A DNA stretch of 64,000 bases, from positions 124,001-188,000 of the forward strand of contig JACQXX010000056.1 of NCBI GenBank assembly GCA_016208495.1. The letters are read 5' to 3'. How positions within the stretch are numbered: the first letter of the stretch is position 1; every line of letters begins with the position of its first letter. Position numbers and translations under genes: made by a program. Below are positions 9,667 to 18,462 of this stretch, piece after piece. Below the pieces are notes generated by a model, which did no database searches, was not told the DNA's origin, and saw only the letters and a program-made list of their open reading frames with translations. The stretch is from Acidobacteriota bacterium. GTDB lineage: Bacteria; Acidobacteriota; Blastocatellia; Chloracidobacteriales; Chloracidobacteriaceae.

Positions 9667-11904
9667 ATGACAAACGATGATCAATCCACTCGCCCTGTGC
9701 CCCCATCTGCATCACTGACCACTGATCCGCTGATCGGAACTGTGTTTGACGGAAAGTATCAGATACTGGCCAAGCTTGGTGAAGGGGGGATGGGGGCCGT
9801 CTATCGAGCGCATCACGTCCATATGGATGTGGATGTGGCGATCAAATTCCTGCATCATAACCTCACGGAAGATCCATCAATTCTTGAACGGTTCAAACGT
9901 GAAGCTCGGGCCGCGGTGCGAATCAATCATCCGAATGCCACTGCGGTGATGGATTTTGGGGTCTTGCCCGACAATACCGCTTATTTGGTCATGGAATATC
10001 TCGAAGGCGAGTCCCTCCGGGATCGAATTTACCGTCATACCATGACCGCGGCTGAAGCAATTGAGATTTTGTCGGAAGCCTGTGCGGCAGTTGACGCGGC
10101 TCACAAACGAGGCGTGATTCACCGTGATCTCAAACCCGACAACATTTTTCTCAAGCGTGAAGCGGATGGGAAGGAACTGGTTAAAGTTCTTGATTTTGGG
10201 ATTGCCAAACTTCGCGATAAGGGGGAACCCTCGCATGCCAGCTTGACTGAGGCTGGAATGTTGATTGGAACACCCCACTATATGTCACCCGAGCAATGCC
10301 ACGGGTTGGAATTAGATTCACGGTCGGATGTGTATAGTCTTGGGGTCATCGCCTATGAGTTGTTATCTGGCGAACTTCCGTTTAATGCGCCGACCTCGCT
10401 TGGCATTGTGCTCAAACATATCAATGAAGAGCCGCGACCACTCTATATCGTCAATCCGAATATTCCGCGTGAACTGGAAAAGGTTGTGCTGCGGGCGCTC
10501 TCCAAACGACCCGATAATCGCCCATCCACGGCTGGCCAGTTTGCACAGGAACTCGAAGCCGCCTGTGCTGGCAACGATGTAGTTTCAACCGCCAATTTGG
10601 AAGGGGAGGGGATTGCCTTTCACACCTCAATGCTCAGTAGCCCGGCCCTGGTTGAAGAAGATCGGGCCGAAACCACCGATGCTCCCGCCATTCAGACCAG
10701 TTTGATGAGCAGTCCGCTCGGACACGCTGAAACTTCGGATGCGATTTCAGTCTGGCATACCCAGGATGGGGTGCCACGTGAAACGATAGCCAATCGGGCG
10801 GCACCGGTCAAAATTCAGGAAAAACCGCGCACGGTACCTCGTGAAGAAAGCGGCACGTTGATTGCATCGTCGAGTTCACTGGCCAAAGCCGAAGCTTATG
10901 TTCCAGCCACTGCCAAACCTCAACTGATTGAGCACTCTGGTGGAACACTCAAAATGGGGGCACCCCATCAGCCACCCCGATCACCAGTGGGATCCATTTC
11001 CTCAGCGGATGTGCCGGTGCCAAATCCGATCAGCACGATTTTTTCCATCCGGAATATTGCAATCGCGACTATCATGTTCGTCGCACTGGTAACTGGTGTA
11101 TTGATGGTGCTTCCCAGCTCAGTATTGTTAAAACCAGCCGCTACCATTACTCCTGAGCCACCTCCTCAGCCTCCCAAATTTGTATTGCCTGAAAACATGG
11201 TTGAAATCAAAGGTGGGACATTTATGATGGGGCGGAATCCTGGACCGGGTGTTCCTCTGGATGAAACTCCGGCACACCAGGTTTCAGTAAAAGATTTTGC
11301 TATTGGGAAATATGAAGTCACATGCAAAGAGTATGCTGAGTTTATTAAAGACAGCGGGTACCCAGCCCCATCAAACTGGAAAGACAACCGCTATGCCCCA
11401 GGCGAAGAGAACTTACCTGTAACAAATGTTTCATGGGAGGATGCCACCAAATATTGTGAGTGGTTGGCGAAGAAAACAGGGCTTTCCTATCGGCTCCCGA
11501 CTGAGGCTGAATGGGAGTATGCGGCTCGTTCAGATGATCAGCGGATTTATCCTTGGGGGAATACCTTCTACACAGATAATGCCAATACCTTTGAATTAAG
11601 TCTAAAGCGCCCACTTGAAATCAATTCACCCAAACACGCAGACGACAAAAGTGCCTTTGGGGTTTTGGGAATGGCTGGGAACGTTTCGGAGTGGGCAGCA
11701 ACTGATTACTCGCCATATCCTCAAAGTAAGGCCCCTCCAGACCCAAATCTGGGGAAACGTCAATTAAAGATCACTCGTGGTTCAAATTTTTGGGGAGTAA
11801 AAACCAATGCAACCACAACATACCGGCAATGGGATCAACCAACGGTAAGGCAACCTTATATTGGATTTAGACTTGTACTTGATTTGCCGAAAGACCAGAA
11901 ATAG
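9667..11904 (+). CDS. Ser/Thr protein kinase with membrane anchor and SUMF1/FGE-like C-terminal domain
   Basis: Residues about 28-290 form a PknB-type kinase: glycine loop LGEGGMGAVY, lysine in VAIKF, catalytic HRDLKPDN and DFGIAKL. A Ser/Thr-rich linker follows. One membrane helix lies at about 460-485 (IATIMFVALVTGVLMVLP). Residues about 515-742 form a sulfatase-modifying-factor-like domain (MVEIKGGTFMMG at its start, YIGFRLVLD at its end). The final stretch that bears the active cysteines of true formylglycine-generating enzyme has none here (NATTTYRQWDQ). The domain is more likely an extracytoplasmic binding module of C-type lectin fold. The PEGA protein gene follows after 84 bp and may encode a partner or substrate. 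Confidence 0.9.
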   Translation: MTNDDQSTRPVPPSASLTTDPLIGTVFDGKYQILAKLGEGGMGAVYRAHHVHMDVDVAIKFLHHNLTEDPSILERFKREARAAVRINHPNATAVMDFGVLPDNTAYLVMEYLEGESLRDRIYRHTMTAAEAIEILSEACAAVDAAHKRGVIHRDLKPDNIFLKREADGKELVKVLDFGIAKLRDKGEPSHASLTEAGMLIGTPHYMSPEQCHGLELDSRSDVYSLGVIAYELLSGELPFNAPTSLGIVLKHINEEPRPLYIVNPNIPRELEKVVLRALSKRPDNRPSTAGQFAQELEAACAGNDVVSTANLEGEGIAFHTSMLSSPALVEEDRAETTDAPAIQTSLMSSPLGHAETSDAISVWHTQDGVPRETIANRAAPVKIQEKPRTVPREESGTLIASSSSLAKAEAYVPATAKPQLIEHSGGTLKMGAPHQPPRSPVGSISSADVPVPNPISTIFSIRNIAIATIMFVALVTGVLMVLPSSVLLKPAATITPEPPPQPPKFVLPENMVEIKGGTFMMGRNPGPGVPLDETPAHQVSVKDFAIGKYEVTCKEYAEFIKDSGYPAPSNWKDNRYAPGEENLPVTNVSWEDATKYCEWLAKKTGLSYRLPTEAEWEYAARSDDQRIYPWGNTFYTDNANTFELSLKRPLEINSPKHADDKSAFGVLGMAGNVSEWAATDYSPYPQSKAPPDPNLGKRQLKITRGSNFWGVKTNATTTYRQWDQPTVRQPYIGFRLVLDLPKDQK

Positions 11905-11988
11905 GTTGAGGACAATTTGATGGAATTTCTAACGTGTTAATGCTGTGTCGAATCAGTTTTTCTTTGTAAAATATTGTAGGAGTCTAAG

Positions 11989-13365
11989 TTGTTTTACCTT
12001 CTCATGCTTCGATCTGTATTTATATTTCTGGTTTTTATCTGCACGGTACCGGTTTACGGGCAAAAACCAGTACTTGTTGTCCGCAATCCTGGCAAACCCA
12101 ATACTCCACCTCCCAAACCTCGGGTTGGAAAGACGAACTTGGCCATTTCAACCACCCCAGCCGAAGCCGAAGTTTACGTCAACGGCGACAAGTCTGGGGT
12201 TTCCGATTCGACCGGCTCTCTCATTCTTGAATTTACTCCCAACCGCACCTACCAGATCGAAGTCCGCAAACCTGAGTATGAGCCGTTTGTCAAATCATAC
12301 CGGCCACAGGTGAATAAAACCGAAGTTTTACCGGTCCGGTTGGTGGCCAAATTTGCCCCGCTGGTATTGGCCGGTGTTCCTGAAGGCGCCAGTTTGATGC
12401 TCGATACCCAGCCCGTCAAACTTGAAGACCTGCAGGTTGATGGGAAACAAATCACATTTCCAAAGCTCGCGACCGGGACGCACACCTTGCGCATTGAACA
12501 TGCCGACTGGATGCCCTGGGAAGACAAAGTTGAGGTTCGGCCAGATGACCCAAATGGTAATGTTGTTAGCCCTCCTCTGATTGCAGCACTGGTCAAAGTT
12601 ACGATTGCGTCGGTAGTTGGGGCGACCGTGTATGTGGATGACGCTGATCGGGGAACGATCACCCCGGATGGCTCGCTGGTGATTCCAAATGTTCGACCGG
12701 GCGTGCGTACGATTCGCGTGGTCAAAGATGATTACTTTGAGACCAAATTGACCGAAACTCTGGCGGTTGGGGAAAAATCACTCAAGATTGACCTGACACC
12801 GATTCCGTCTTCGGCTGAATTCAGCGACCGGTTTAACGCTGGGCTTGGCAAGTGGGAAGCCCCTGCTGGCTGGACGGTTAACAAAGGGCTCGTCGTCAAA
12901 GGCGAAGGCACCGGGCAGCCAATGGACAAGGTGTATCGTGACTTTGATGTGGACTTCGATATCCAGTTCTTAAATGGGAAAGGGGCTTCGTGGGTGGTCC
13001 GGGCACGCACCACCAATGCCTATGTATTTTATCTTTCGGGCCCAGGCGGGAAGTATCCAGGTGAGTTTCGGGGCTATGTTTCTCGCAACGGGCAACTGGA
13101 TCTGGACAAACCAATTGAAGCGCCCCCAATTTTGACCGACATCAAACCAAATTTGTATTACCACGTGCATATTGAAGTTCGCGGCAACCGGATCAAACAC
13201 GAACTGATTCCCAGTTCCGGGCCCGATGCTGGTCAAGTGATGCCGCTTGGTTTTTTAGAAGACCCACAAAACAGCTTTAAACTCGGGAATTTTGGCTTCC
13301 GAACTGTGCAGGGAGAAGAATTCCAGGTCAATGCGTTTTTTATTAAACCTCTGGATGCAAAGTAA
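11989..13365 (+). CDS. Secreted PEGA-repeat protein with C-terminal LamG/DUF1080-like domain
   Basis: A signal peptide is followed by at least three PEGA-type beta modules at about residues 45-115, 116-195 and 196-270. Recurring cues are AEVYVNGDKSG, ATVYVDDADRGTITPDGSL and the G-x-H/R-x-I/L-x-V pattern. Residues about 275-455 resemble a concanavalin-like or DUF1080 domain (FSDRFNAGLGKWEAPAGW). PEGA domains are extracellular and often accompany Ser/Thr kinases, as here. Translation probably starts at the TTG at 11989. AGGAG at 11978-11982 lies 6 nt upstream, whereas the first ATG is 21 nt away. A bidirectional terminator follows. Confidence 0.82.
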   Translation: MFYLLMLRSVFIFLVFICTVPVYGQKPVLVVRNPGKPNTPPPKPRVGKTNLAISTTPAEAEVYVNGDKSGVSDSTGSLILEFTPNRTYQIEVRKPEYEPFVKSYRPQVNKTEVLPVRLVAKFAPLVLAGVPEGASLMLDTQPVKLEDLQVDGKQITFPKLATGTHTLRIEHADWMPWEDKVEVRPDDPNGNVVSPPLIAALVKVTIASVVGATVYVDDADRGTITPDGSLVIPNVRPGVRTIRVVKDDYFETKLTETLAVGEKSLKIDLTPIPSSAEFSDRFNAGLGKWEAPAGWTVNKGLVVKGEGTGQPMDKVYRDFDVDFDIQFLNGKGASWVVRARTTNAYVFYLSGPGGKYPGEFRGYVSRNGQLDLDKPIEAPPILTDIKPNLYYHVHIEVRGNRIKHELIPSSGPDAGQVMPLGFLEDPQNSFKLGNFGFRTVQGEEFQVNAFFIKPLDAK

Positions 13366-13392
13366 GGATTTCGTTCCATACTCAACTGGAAG

Positions 13393-13435
13393 AAAACGAA
13401 AAGGGAACTCACACCTGTGAGTTCCCTTTCGTTTT
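13393..13435. terminator. Bidirectional intrinsic terminator between convergent genes
   Basis: A stem of about 20 bp with one bulged A pairs aaaacgaaaagggaactcac with gtgagttccctttcgtttt around a short loop. The A-run on the left and T-run on the right let it act for both the PEGA gene (+) and the TPR gene (-). Confidence 0.9.
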
Positions 13436-13462
13436 ACAATTCTCAGTCTTTAGACTGACGGG

Positions 13463-14740
13463 TTATCCTTTGAGCTTTTTCTTGGCTTCGGGATAAGCGA
13501 GGGCTGTTTCCAGGTTTGGCAATGGCTGTTTTGCCAGCTCCGTGTAGATGAGTTTGGCATTTTCCTTGTCGCCTGATTTTTCATAGGCGCGAGCCAGCAA
13601 TAACCGATGGAACTGGTCGGTTTGATCGGCCTGTTTCAGATGTTCAACCGCGGCTGGAATCTCACCTTTTTCAAGTTTGATATACCCTGCCACATAGTGG
13701 TATGACGTCCAGTATTGTTTGCCCTTATCACCACCTTCCTCGATCATTTTCTTGATCAATTCAGCTTCCTTCCAGGCTTCATCATATTTTCCAAGTTTCG
13801 CCAGTGCCCGGGCACGTCCATGATGCATGCGGCCAAACCAGGTTTTCTTGTCATCTTCATTCAAATTGCTGCCTGGGACGCTTTCATAGCCTTTTTCATA
13901 GGCTTTGATCGCCGCTTCCGCATTACCAGATTCAAGGTTGATTCGGCCAATCGAATTCCAGATAAACACTGGCGGGAAAAATTTAGGTGCTTCCGATTTG
14001 ATGTACTCGGCATAAAAGGCTTCCAGGTGTTTGATCGCCTTTTCGTGTTTTCCTTCATACACATCGGCGTACACCAGACCATAGTGGGCATTAAACGGCA
14101 TCGCACCAGGTGCTTTTTTGCTCAGGGCTGCTTTAAAGAGTTCACGGGCCTGGCTGAATTGACCGTCCATCAGCGCCACATTTCCCAGAAATCCATGAAC
14201 CCGGGCTGTGCTGGCGTCGAGTTGACGTGCTTTTTCAAAGGCTGCCTTTGCATCGGCGCGGTTTCCTGTATTGACCGAGACCTGCCCCAGCATCATTTGA
14301 ACCATGCGTTCATCTGGAAATTGGGTTGCGAGTTCTTTGAGAATCGGCAGAGCTTCCGTCGCTTTTTGTTGGCGGATCAGTTGAACCGCTTCCAGATACC
14401 GACGTTCGCCATCCGAGGCTTTTTTGCCAAGATCAAATGCTTTTTGAACGACTGGAACTGGATCCTGTGGCGGAGTCATCGTCACACCATAAATATAAGT
14501 GGCCAGGGCATAGTCTGGGTCGAGATCAATGGCTTTCTTGGCCAGTTTATTGATTTGTGGGGGGAGGGCGTAATTTTCAAGGGCCAGAATTGCCTGATCA
14601 AAATACTGTTTGGCTTCTTTGGATTTGGTCGTGTGATTAAATTTGCTGCCGCCTGCGGGGGCTGCCCAAACGGAAACGGTTCCGAGCATGAGTGTCAGAG
14701 CGAGCATGCCGAGGGAACGATACAGGGTTACTGCTTTCAT
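13463..14740 (-). CDS. Periplasmic TPR-repeat protein
   Basis: The 425-residue protein begins with a signal peptide (KAVTLYRSLGMLALTLMLG, then SVWAAPAGG). Most of the rest is tetratricopeptide repeats, recognisable as repeated pairs of helices such as AKKAIDLDPDYALATYIYG, AKAAFEKARQLDASTARVHG and AIKAYEKGYESVPG. TPR proteins act as scaffolds; no enzymatic motif is seen. It is the last of three minus-strand genes for exported or redox-related proteins, but 180 bp and a perfect palindrome separate it from the gene upstream. It probably has its own promoter. Confidence 0.85.
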   Translation of the reverse strand: MKAVTLYRSLGMLALTLMLGTVSVWAAPAGGSKFNHTTKSKEAKQYFDQAILALENYALPPQINKLAKKAIDLDPDYALATYIYGVTMTPPQDPVPVVQKAFDLGKKASDGERRYLEAVQLIRQQKATEALPILKELATQFPDERMVQMMLGQVSVNTGNRADAKAAFEKARQLDASTARVHGFLGNVALMDGQFSQARELFKAALSKKAPGAMPFNAHYGLVYADVYEGKHEKAIKHLEAFYAEYIKSEAPKFFPPVFIWNSIGRINLESGNAEAAIKAYEKGYESVPGSNLNEDDKKTWFGRMHHGRARALAKLGKYDEAWKEAELIKKMIEEGGDKGKQYWTSYHYVAGYIKLEKGEIPAAVEHLKQADQTDQFHRLLLARAYEKSGDKENAKLIYTELAKQPLPNLETALAYPEAKKKLKG

Positions 14741-14842
14741 GACTGAGTCCTCTTCTCTGAAGATGTGTCGTGGTCGGTTATGACCAGGTTGGTGCGAACA
14801 CTACGAGTTTTGGCCTGTTTTGAAACGCACCACGACCCTGGT

Positions 14843-14864
14843 CAGGCAGTCAATTGACTGCCTG
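14843..14864. promoter_or_regulatory. Perfect 22-bp palindrome, possible operator
   Basis: caggcagtcaattgactgcc plus a final TG reads the same on both strands with no loop. It lies about 100 bp upstream of the TPR gene start. No T-run follows, so an operator for a dimeric regulator is more likely than a terminator. Shorter GTCGTGG/CCACGAC arms also lie nearby. Confidence 0.5.
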
Positions 14865-14922
14865 ATAAGCAAGGTCGGGTGTGGAAAATTGGTGTGATAA
14901 ACAGCGGTTGAGTGGGGAAATC

Positions 14923-15354
14923 TTACTCTTCCTGCTTCGGACGTGGTTTGCTGGGAAAGTGGTTTAACCCCAGCCGGGCGGCGGTGCCATCACTCAGATC
15001 AATAATGGATGCCGCATTGATTGCTGCCGCGATGCAGATGGTTTCGCTGATTTCTTCTTTGGTGGCGCCAAGTTCGAGGGCTTTTTTCATATGGCCGTCA
15101 ATACAGCCTTCGCACTTGGCAACGAGAGAGGCCGCAATGGAGATCAATTCCTGGACTTTCGGGGACAATACCCGGCGCTCCGGGGTGAAGTACAGCTCTT
15201 TATAATAAGCGCCGTACACTTTCTTCATCCGTGGCTCAAGCATTGAGTAGGATGTTGATTCAGTGTTGGTAACTGGAATCAATGGTTCTGACTGGGCTTC
15301 TTTGTCAACCGGAGTGCCATTCACGGGTAATTCTGCGACGTTGATTTTACTCAT
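14923..15354 (-). CDS. Carboxymuconolactone decarboxylase/AhpD-family protein
   Basis: The 143-residue product contains the AhpD-type redox motif KCEGCIDGHMKKALELGAT, giving C81, C84 and H88. Such a motif is found in peroxidase-like and alkylhydroperoxidase D-like members, as opposed to true decarboxylases lacking the cysteine pair. A role in peroxide or thiol metabolism is the best guess. The ATG at 15354 is chosen because AGGAG lies 11 nt upstream. The frame extends 22 codons further, but those residues look non-coding. It lies 68 bp downstream of the DUF2911-like gene. Confidence 0.85.
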   Translation of the reverse strand: MSKINVAELPVNGTPVDKEAQSEPLIPVTNTESTSYSMLEPRMKKVYGAYYKELYFTPERRVLSPKVQELISIAASLVAKCEGCIDGHMKKALELGATKEEISETICIAAAINAASIIDLSDGTAARLGLNHFPSKPRPKQEE

Positions 15355-15422
15355 AACTAAAAAGTCTCCTGAAATTCGAACGGAAAAGGCGGCCTGGAAC
15401 ATCAACATGCCGGAACACAAAC

Positions 15423-16019
15423 CTATTTAAGGTTCAGTTTTTCGGTCATCAACCGGTTGCCATAGTGCACCTTGAATGCGACATCGCTTTTGTCAGATGC
15501 CAGATCAATTTTCAATTCATCAATCAAGGTGTCACCTTTTTCGAAAGTCACCGCTTTCTTGGCAACTTCAACCACATCTTTGGGGGTTTCGGTAAACACA
15601 TTGCCATCCTGCAAGAACGTTCCGGTGCTATTGGGTTTGAAGGAGGCAATCGAGAGGGTCATTGGGGTCTCACCGTTTTTCGGCGTGATGTACATCACAT
15701 AATCGCCAGGAACGATTTCTGTGCCGTTAAATTTGGCTTTGACGCCAAGTTTCAGGTGGGCAAACGGCCAGGTACGCTTGCTGTAGTATTGATTTCCGCC
15801 GTTTTCAATATACCCAAAGGTTGTTTCGCCCCAGGGCAGATTCAGGTAGCGAACTTCAACGCCAGTTTTGTTTTTCCCAACAGCGGCGGTAGCGCTTTGA
15901 ATTTTGGTTGCTTTCCGTTTGTCCTGTTTAGCGAGGGCAACGGCAGTAAATGAGGTGCAAATGGTGATGATCAAGGCAAATATTGCCGAACGCACGAGAC
16001 TTGAGTGTGCAGACTTCAT
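15423..16019 (-). CDS. Exported DUF2911-like protein
   Basis: The 198-residue protein has a cleavable signal peptide (AIFALIITICTSFTAVALA). Its beta-rich body includes KAKFNGTEIVPGDYVMYITP and TPMTLSIASF, resembling DUF2911 family proteins, whose function is not known. The match is from general pattern only. It is the first gene of a minus-strand group with the AhpD-like and TPR genes, and its upstream gap of 144 bp probably holds the promoter. Confidence 0.6.
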   Translation of the reverse strand: MKSAHSSLVRSAIFALIITICTSFTAVALAKQDKRKATKIQSATAAVGKNKTGVEVRYLNLPWGETTFGYIENGGNQYYSKRTWPFAHLKLGVKAKFNGTEIVPGDYVMYITPKNGETPMTLSIASFKPNSTGTFLQDGNVFTETPKDVVEVAKKAVTFEKGDTLIDELKIDLASDKSDVAFKVHYGNRLMTEKLNLK

Positions 16020-16163
16020 CTGTGGAAATCCTTTCTGATTTTGACGAATAGACGTGTGTGTGATTGGTTTGATGTGTGGATATCGCGCGGTACGTGGAAA
16101 TGCAATATCCGGTTGCGCCTCAAAAGGCTTTTTACAAAATGCTTACATGTTGGGCTAAGTTTT

Positions 16164-18314
16164 TTACATACTGATACTTCTGAGAAATTGAGCCACAATT
16201 TTTTGATACTCCCGAGGGGCGACTTCATAGGCGTGGCCGTGGCGGGCACCCGCGACAATGAACTTTTGTTTAAGCGGGTTGCGGGCGGCGGTAAAGAGCG
16301 GCTCCAACACAGTTTCATTCGGCATGCGGGTATCTTCGCCACTGCCAATAAATAAAATTGGACAGGAGATTTGGCCCACGGCTGCCCGAACGTCATAGTC
16401 GTCCGGAGCAAACCCCAGCCGCCAGGCTGTGATCCATAATAAAATCGGTGCAAAGGGAAACGTCGGGAGGTTCATCATTGAGACGTGATGGTATACCGCA
16501 TCCCGCAGGGAAAGAAAGCTACTCTCCGCAATCACCGCCCGGATGTTTTGGGCTTCGGCGGCGGCCATCAGCGTTGACGCCGCACCCATTGAAATTCCCA
16601 GAAGGACAATCTGGGTTTGCGGCGTACGCGTTCTGACATACTCAATTGCCGCCAGGATGTCCCGCCGTTCATAAAACCCAATTGACGAAAACTCTGCCCG
16701 GCTTTGTCCGTGATGGCGCATGTCAAAGAGGAGCACGCTGTTCCCGGCTTTCCAGAAATCAACCCCGCGCTGCAGCCCTTCATACCTGGATCGAAACTGG
16801 CCATGAGCAATGATAAACGTGGTATTGGTGCTTGTGTTGGGGAGATACCAGCCGGAAACTTGATTTCGATCAGAAGCGGTAAAGGTTACATTCTCAAACG
16901 AAGCGCCATGCACCGCTGGCGTGTCTTTTCGATTCCGCTCGTCAGGACGGGTGGGTGGTTTGGTAATAAATAAACTGAGCAAATACGGCACAATCAAGAA
17001 AATAAAGATAGCCAGCATGAGCGTAACTCGAATTCCGGCCCGCATTACACGGTAGCCAAAGGTGAGTTCCTGATGGCGGTGGTCAAGTCTGGCCTGTGGA
17101 TCGTGAACCCACTGAATGCTCTTCCAGGCCAGAAGCGTTAACCCGGCACAAAATAAACCCACGCCCACAAAGCCAAATCCTCGGTAAAGTTCGGCCCCAG
17201 CAACGGCAGCAGTTGCAATTCCAAGCTGAGAAGACCCGTTTCGGAGTGCCACATATGCGGCGCGTTCTTCAGGTTTGACGAGTTCGGTGATGAGTGCCTG
17301 AAGGGGAGCAACCCGGAGCGAAGCCAGAAAAGCCGCCAGTCCAATCAGAATAAAAAGGGTCGTACTCCAGTGAAACGTGGGCACGATCAGCAGCAATACA
17401 ACCATTCCCAGGCTGCTGCGGACGGCGACCTGTTGTTTGCCAAACCGGTCAGCCATCACACCGCCAATGGCTCCACCGACAACCGCTCCAAGTCCTGCCG
17501 TGGCATAAATTAAGCCCACCTGATTGGAAGTGGTATGAAACGCATCTGAGAGCCATGTTCCAAGGTAGGTGGTAAACCCAACCAGCCCACCAGAAACAAA
17601 AAAGGCGCTGATGATTCCAACTGCCGTCGAACGGGAACGGGTGGCCATTTCCCAGAGGGTTTTCAACGGAGAGACAGGTGTGGGTTCAGTGGATCCGGCA
17701 GCCGGGGCCGATGAATGCCCCAGCCCGCTATCAGGCAAGGGAAACATTCGTACCAGCAGACCCGCCAGGGCGACGAGTACGGCTGAAACGCCAAACACCA
17801 CACGCCAGCTATACAGTCCCGTCAGGTACGTTCCAAGCGGAACCCCCAACACTGGCGCCAGAAAGTAACTGACAGCCACGCCGCTCATTTGCTTTCCGCG
17901 TTTGGCATAACTCGAAGCATTGGCGAGAGCCGCAATAGCCAGTGCCGAAATCAACCCGCCCGCCAGCCCGGCAAGCGACCGCGCCAGAAAAAAAACGGAA
18001 ACGTGGGGGGCAAAAGCAGCAAGAAGGCTGGCGGCTGAAAAAATCAAGGCGGCAATCGGAAGCCAGGTGCCTGGGCGGATTCGGCGACTGTAGCGGCCTA
18101 ATCCGAGGGCCACGGCAGCCGCAGCCAGCGAATACCCAGTCACGCTGGCCGCCACCGTGGGCTTGGCCGCGTGGAGGCCAAAGGCGATTTGCGGGGTGAT
18201 GGCGCCGACGACCTGCGAGTCAATCAGCGCAACAAGGATGAGTAAACAGGCTGCCAGAACGGCAAAGCGTGAAGTAGGAATCGGTTCGGAAGACTCCGAG
18301 ACAGGGGACGTCAT
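16164..18314 (-). CDS. MFS transporter fused to an alpha/beta hydrolase
   Basis: Residues about 12-425 form a major facilitator domain with twelve hydrophobic helices and a loop of motif-A type (GGVMADRFGKQQ). A further helix follows at about 433-455 (LMLAIFIFLIVPYLLSLFI). Residues about 480-716 form an alpha/beta hydrolase: oxyanion HGQFRSRYEG, nucleophile S575 in GISMGAAS, acid D661 in GSGEDTRMP, and a histidine at H692 or H694 in GARHGHAY. The frame is continuous through the junction. The hydrolase could process the transported compound, on the side set by the extra helix. Substrate unknown. A true fusion is well supported by sequence. Confidence 0.85.
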   Translation of the reverse strand: MTSPVSESSEPIPTSRFAVLAACLLILVALIDSQVVGAITPQIAFGLHAAKPTVAASVTGYSLAAAAVALGLGRYSRRIRPGTWLPIAALIFSAASLLAAFAPHVSVFFLARSLAGLAGGLISALAIAALANASSYAKRGKQMSGVAVSYFLAPVLGVPLGTYLTGLYSWRVVFGVSAVLVALAGLLVRMFPLPDSGLGHSSAPAAGSTEPTPVSPLKTLWEMATRSRSTAVGIISAFFVSGGLVGFTTYLGTWLSDAFHTTSNQVGLIYATAGLGAVVGGAIGGVMADRFGKQQVAVRSSLGMVVLLLIVPTFHWSTTLFILIGLAAFLASLRVAPLQALITELVKPEERAAYVALRNGSSQLGIATAAVAGAELYRGFGFVGVGLFCAGLTLLAWKSIQWVHDPQARLDHRHQELTFGYRVMRAGIRVTLMLAIFIFLIVPYLLSLFITKPPTRPDERNRKDTPAVHGASFENVTFTASDRNQVSGWYLPNTSTNTTFIIAHGQFRSRYEGLQRGVDFWKAGNSVLLFDMRHHGQSRAEFSSIGFYERRDILAAIEYVRTRTPQTQIVLLGISMGAASTLMAAAEAQNIRAVIAESSFLSLRDAVYHHVSMMNLPTFPFAPILLWITAWRLGFAPDDYDVRAAVGQISCPILFIGSGEDTRMPNETVLEPLFTAARNPLKQKFIVAGARHGHAYEVAPREYQKIVAQFLRSISM

Positions 18315-18369
18315 AAGTGCTGGTTTTAGTGTCTGGTGCTGGTTGGTGGTTGAGGTGGAGAAAAAATCG

Positions 18370-18428
18370 CAATTTGCGTGCTGACGAATGAAGCATTCTT
18401 TCTGAGAGGGAAATCAACACGCAAATTG
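18370..18428. repeat. Inverted repeat between two minus-strand genes
   Basis: Perfect 11-bp arms caatttgcgtg (18370-18380) and cacgcaaattg (18418-18428) enclose a 37-nt spacer between the secreted beta-propeller gene and the MFS-hydrolase gene. It could be a weak terminator or a regulator site. No T-run is present. Confidence 0.45.
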
Positions 18429-18462
18429 TAAAATCTCAAAACTCAATCACCCACGAATTTGT

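Noticed and set aside
9667-11904. True formylglycine-generating enzyme for the sulfatase-fold protein at 24889
   Set aside because: The SUMF1-like domain lacks active-site cysteines, and the sulfatase-fold protein lacks the target C/S-x-P-x-R motif.
13715-14746. A 343-codon plus-strand frame opposite the TPR gene
   Set aside because: It is the antisense shadow of a clear TPR protein with signal peptide. Its product is Phe/Ile/Arg-rich with no known domain.
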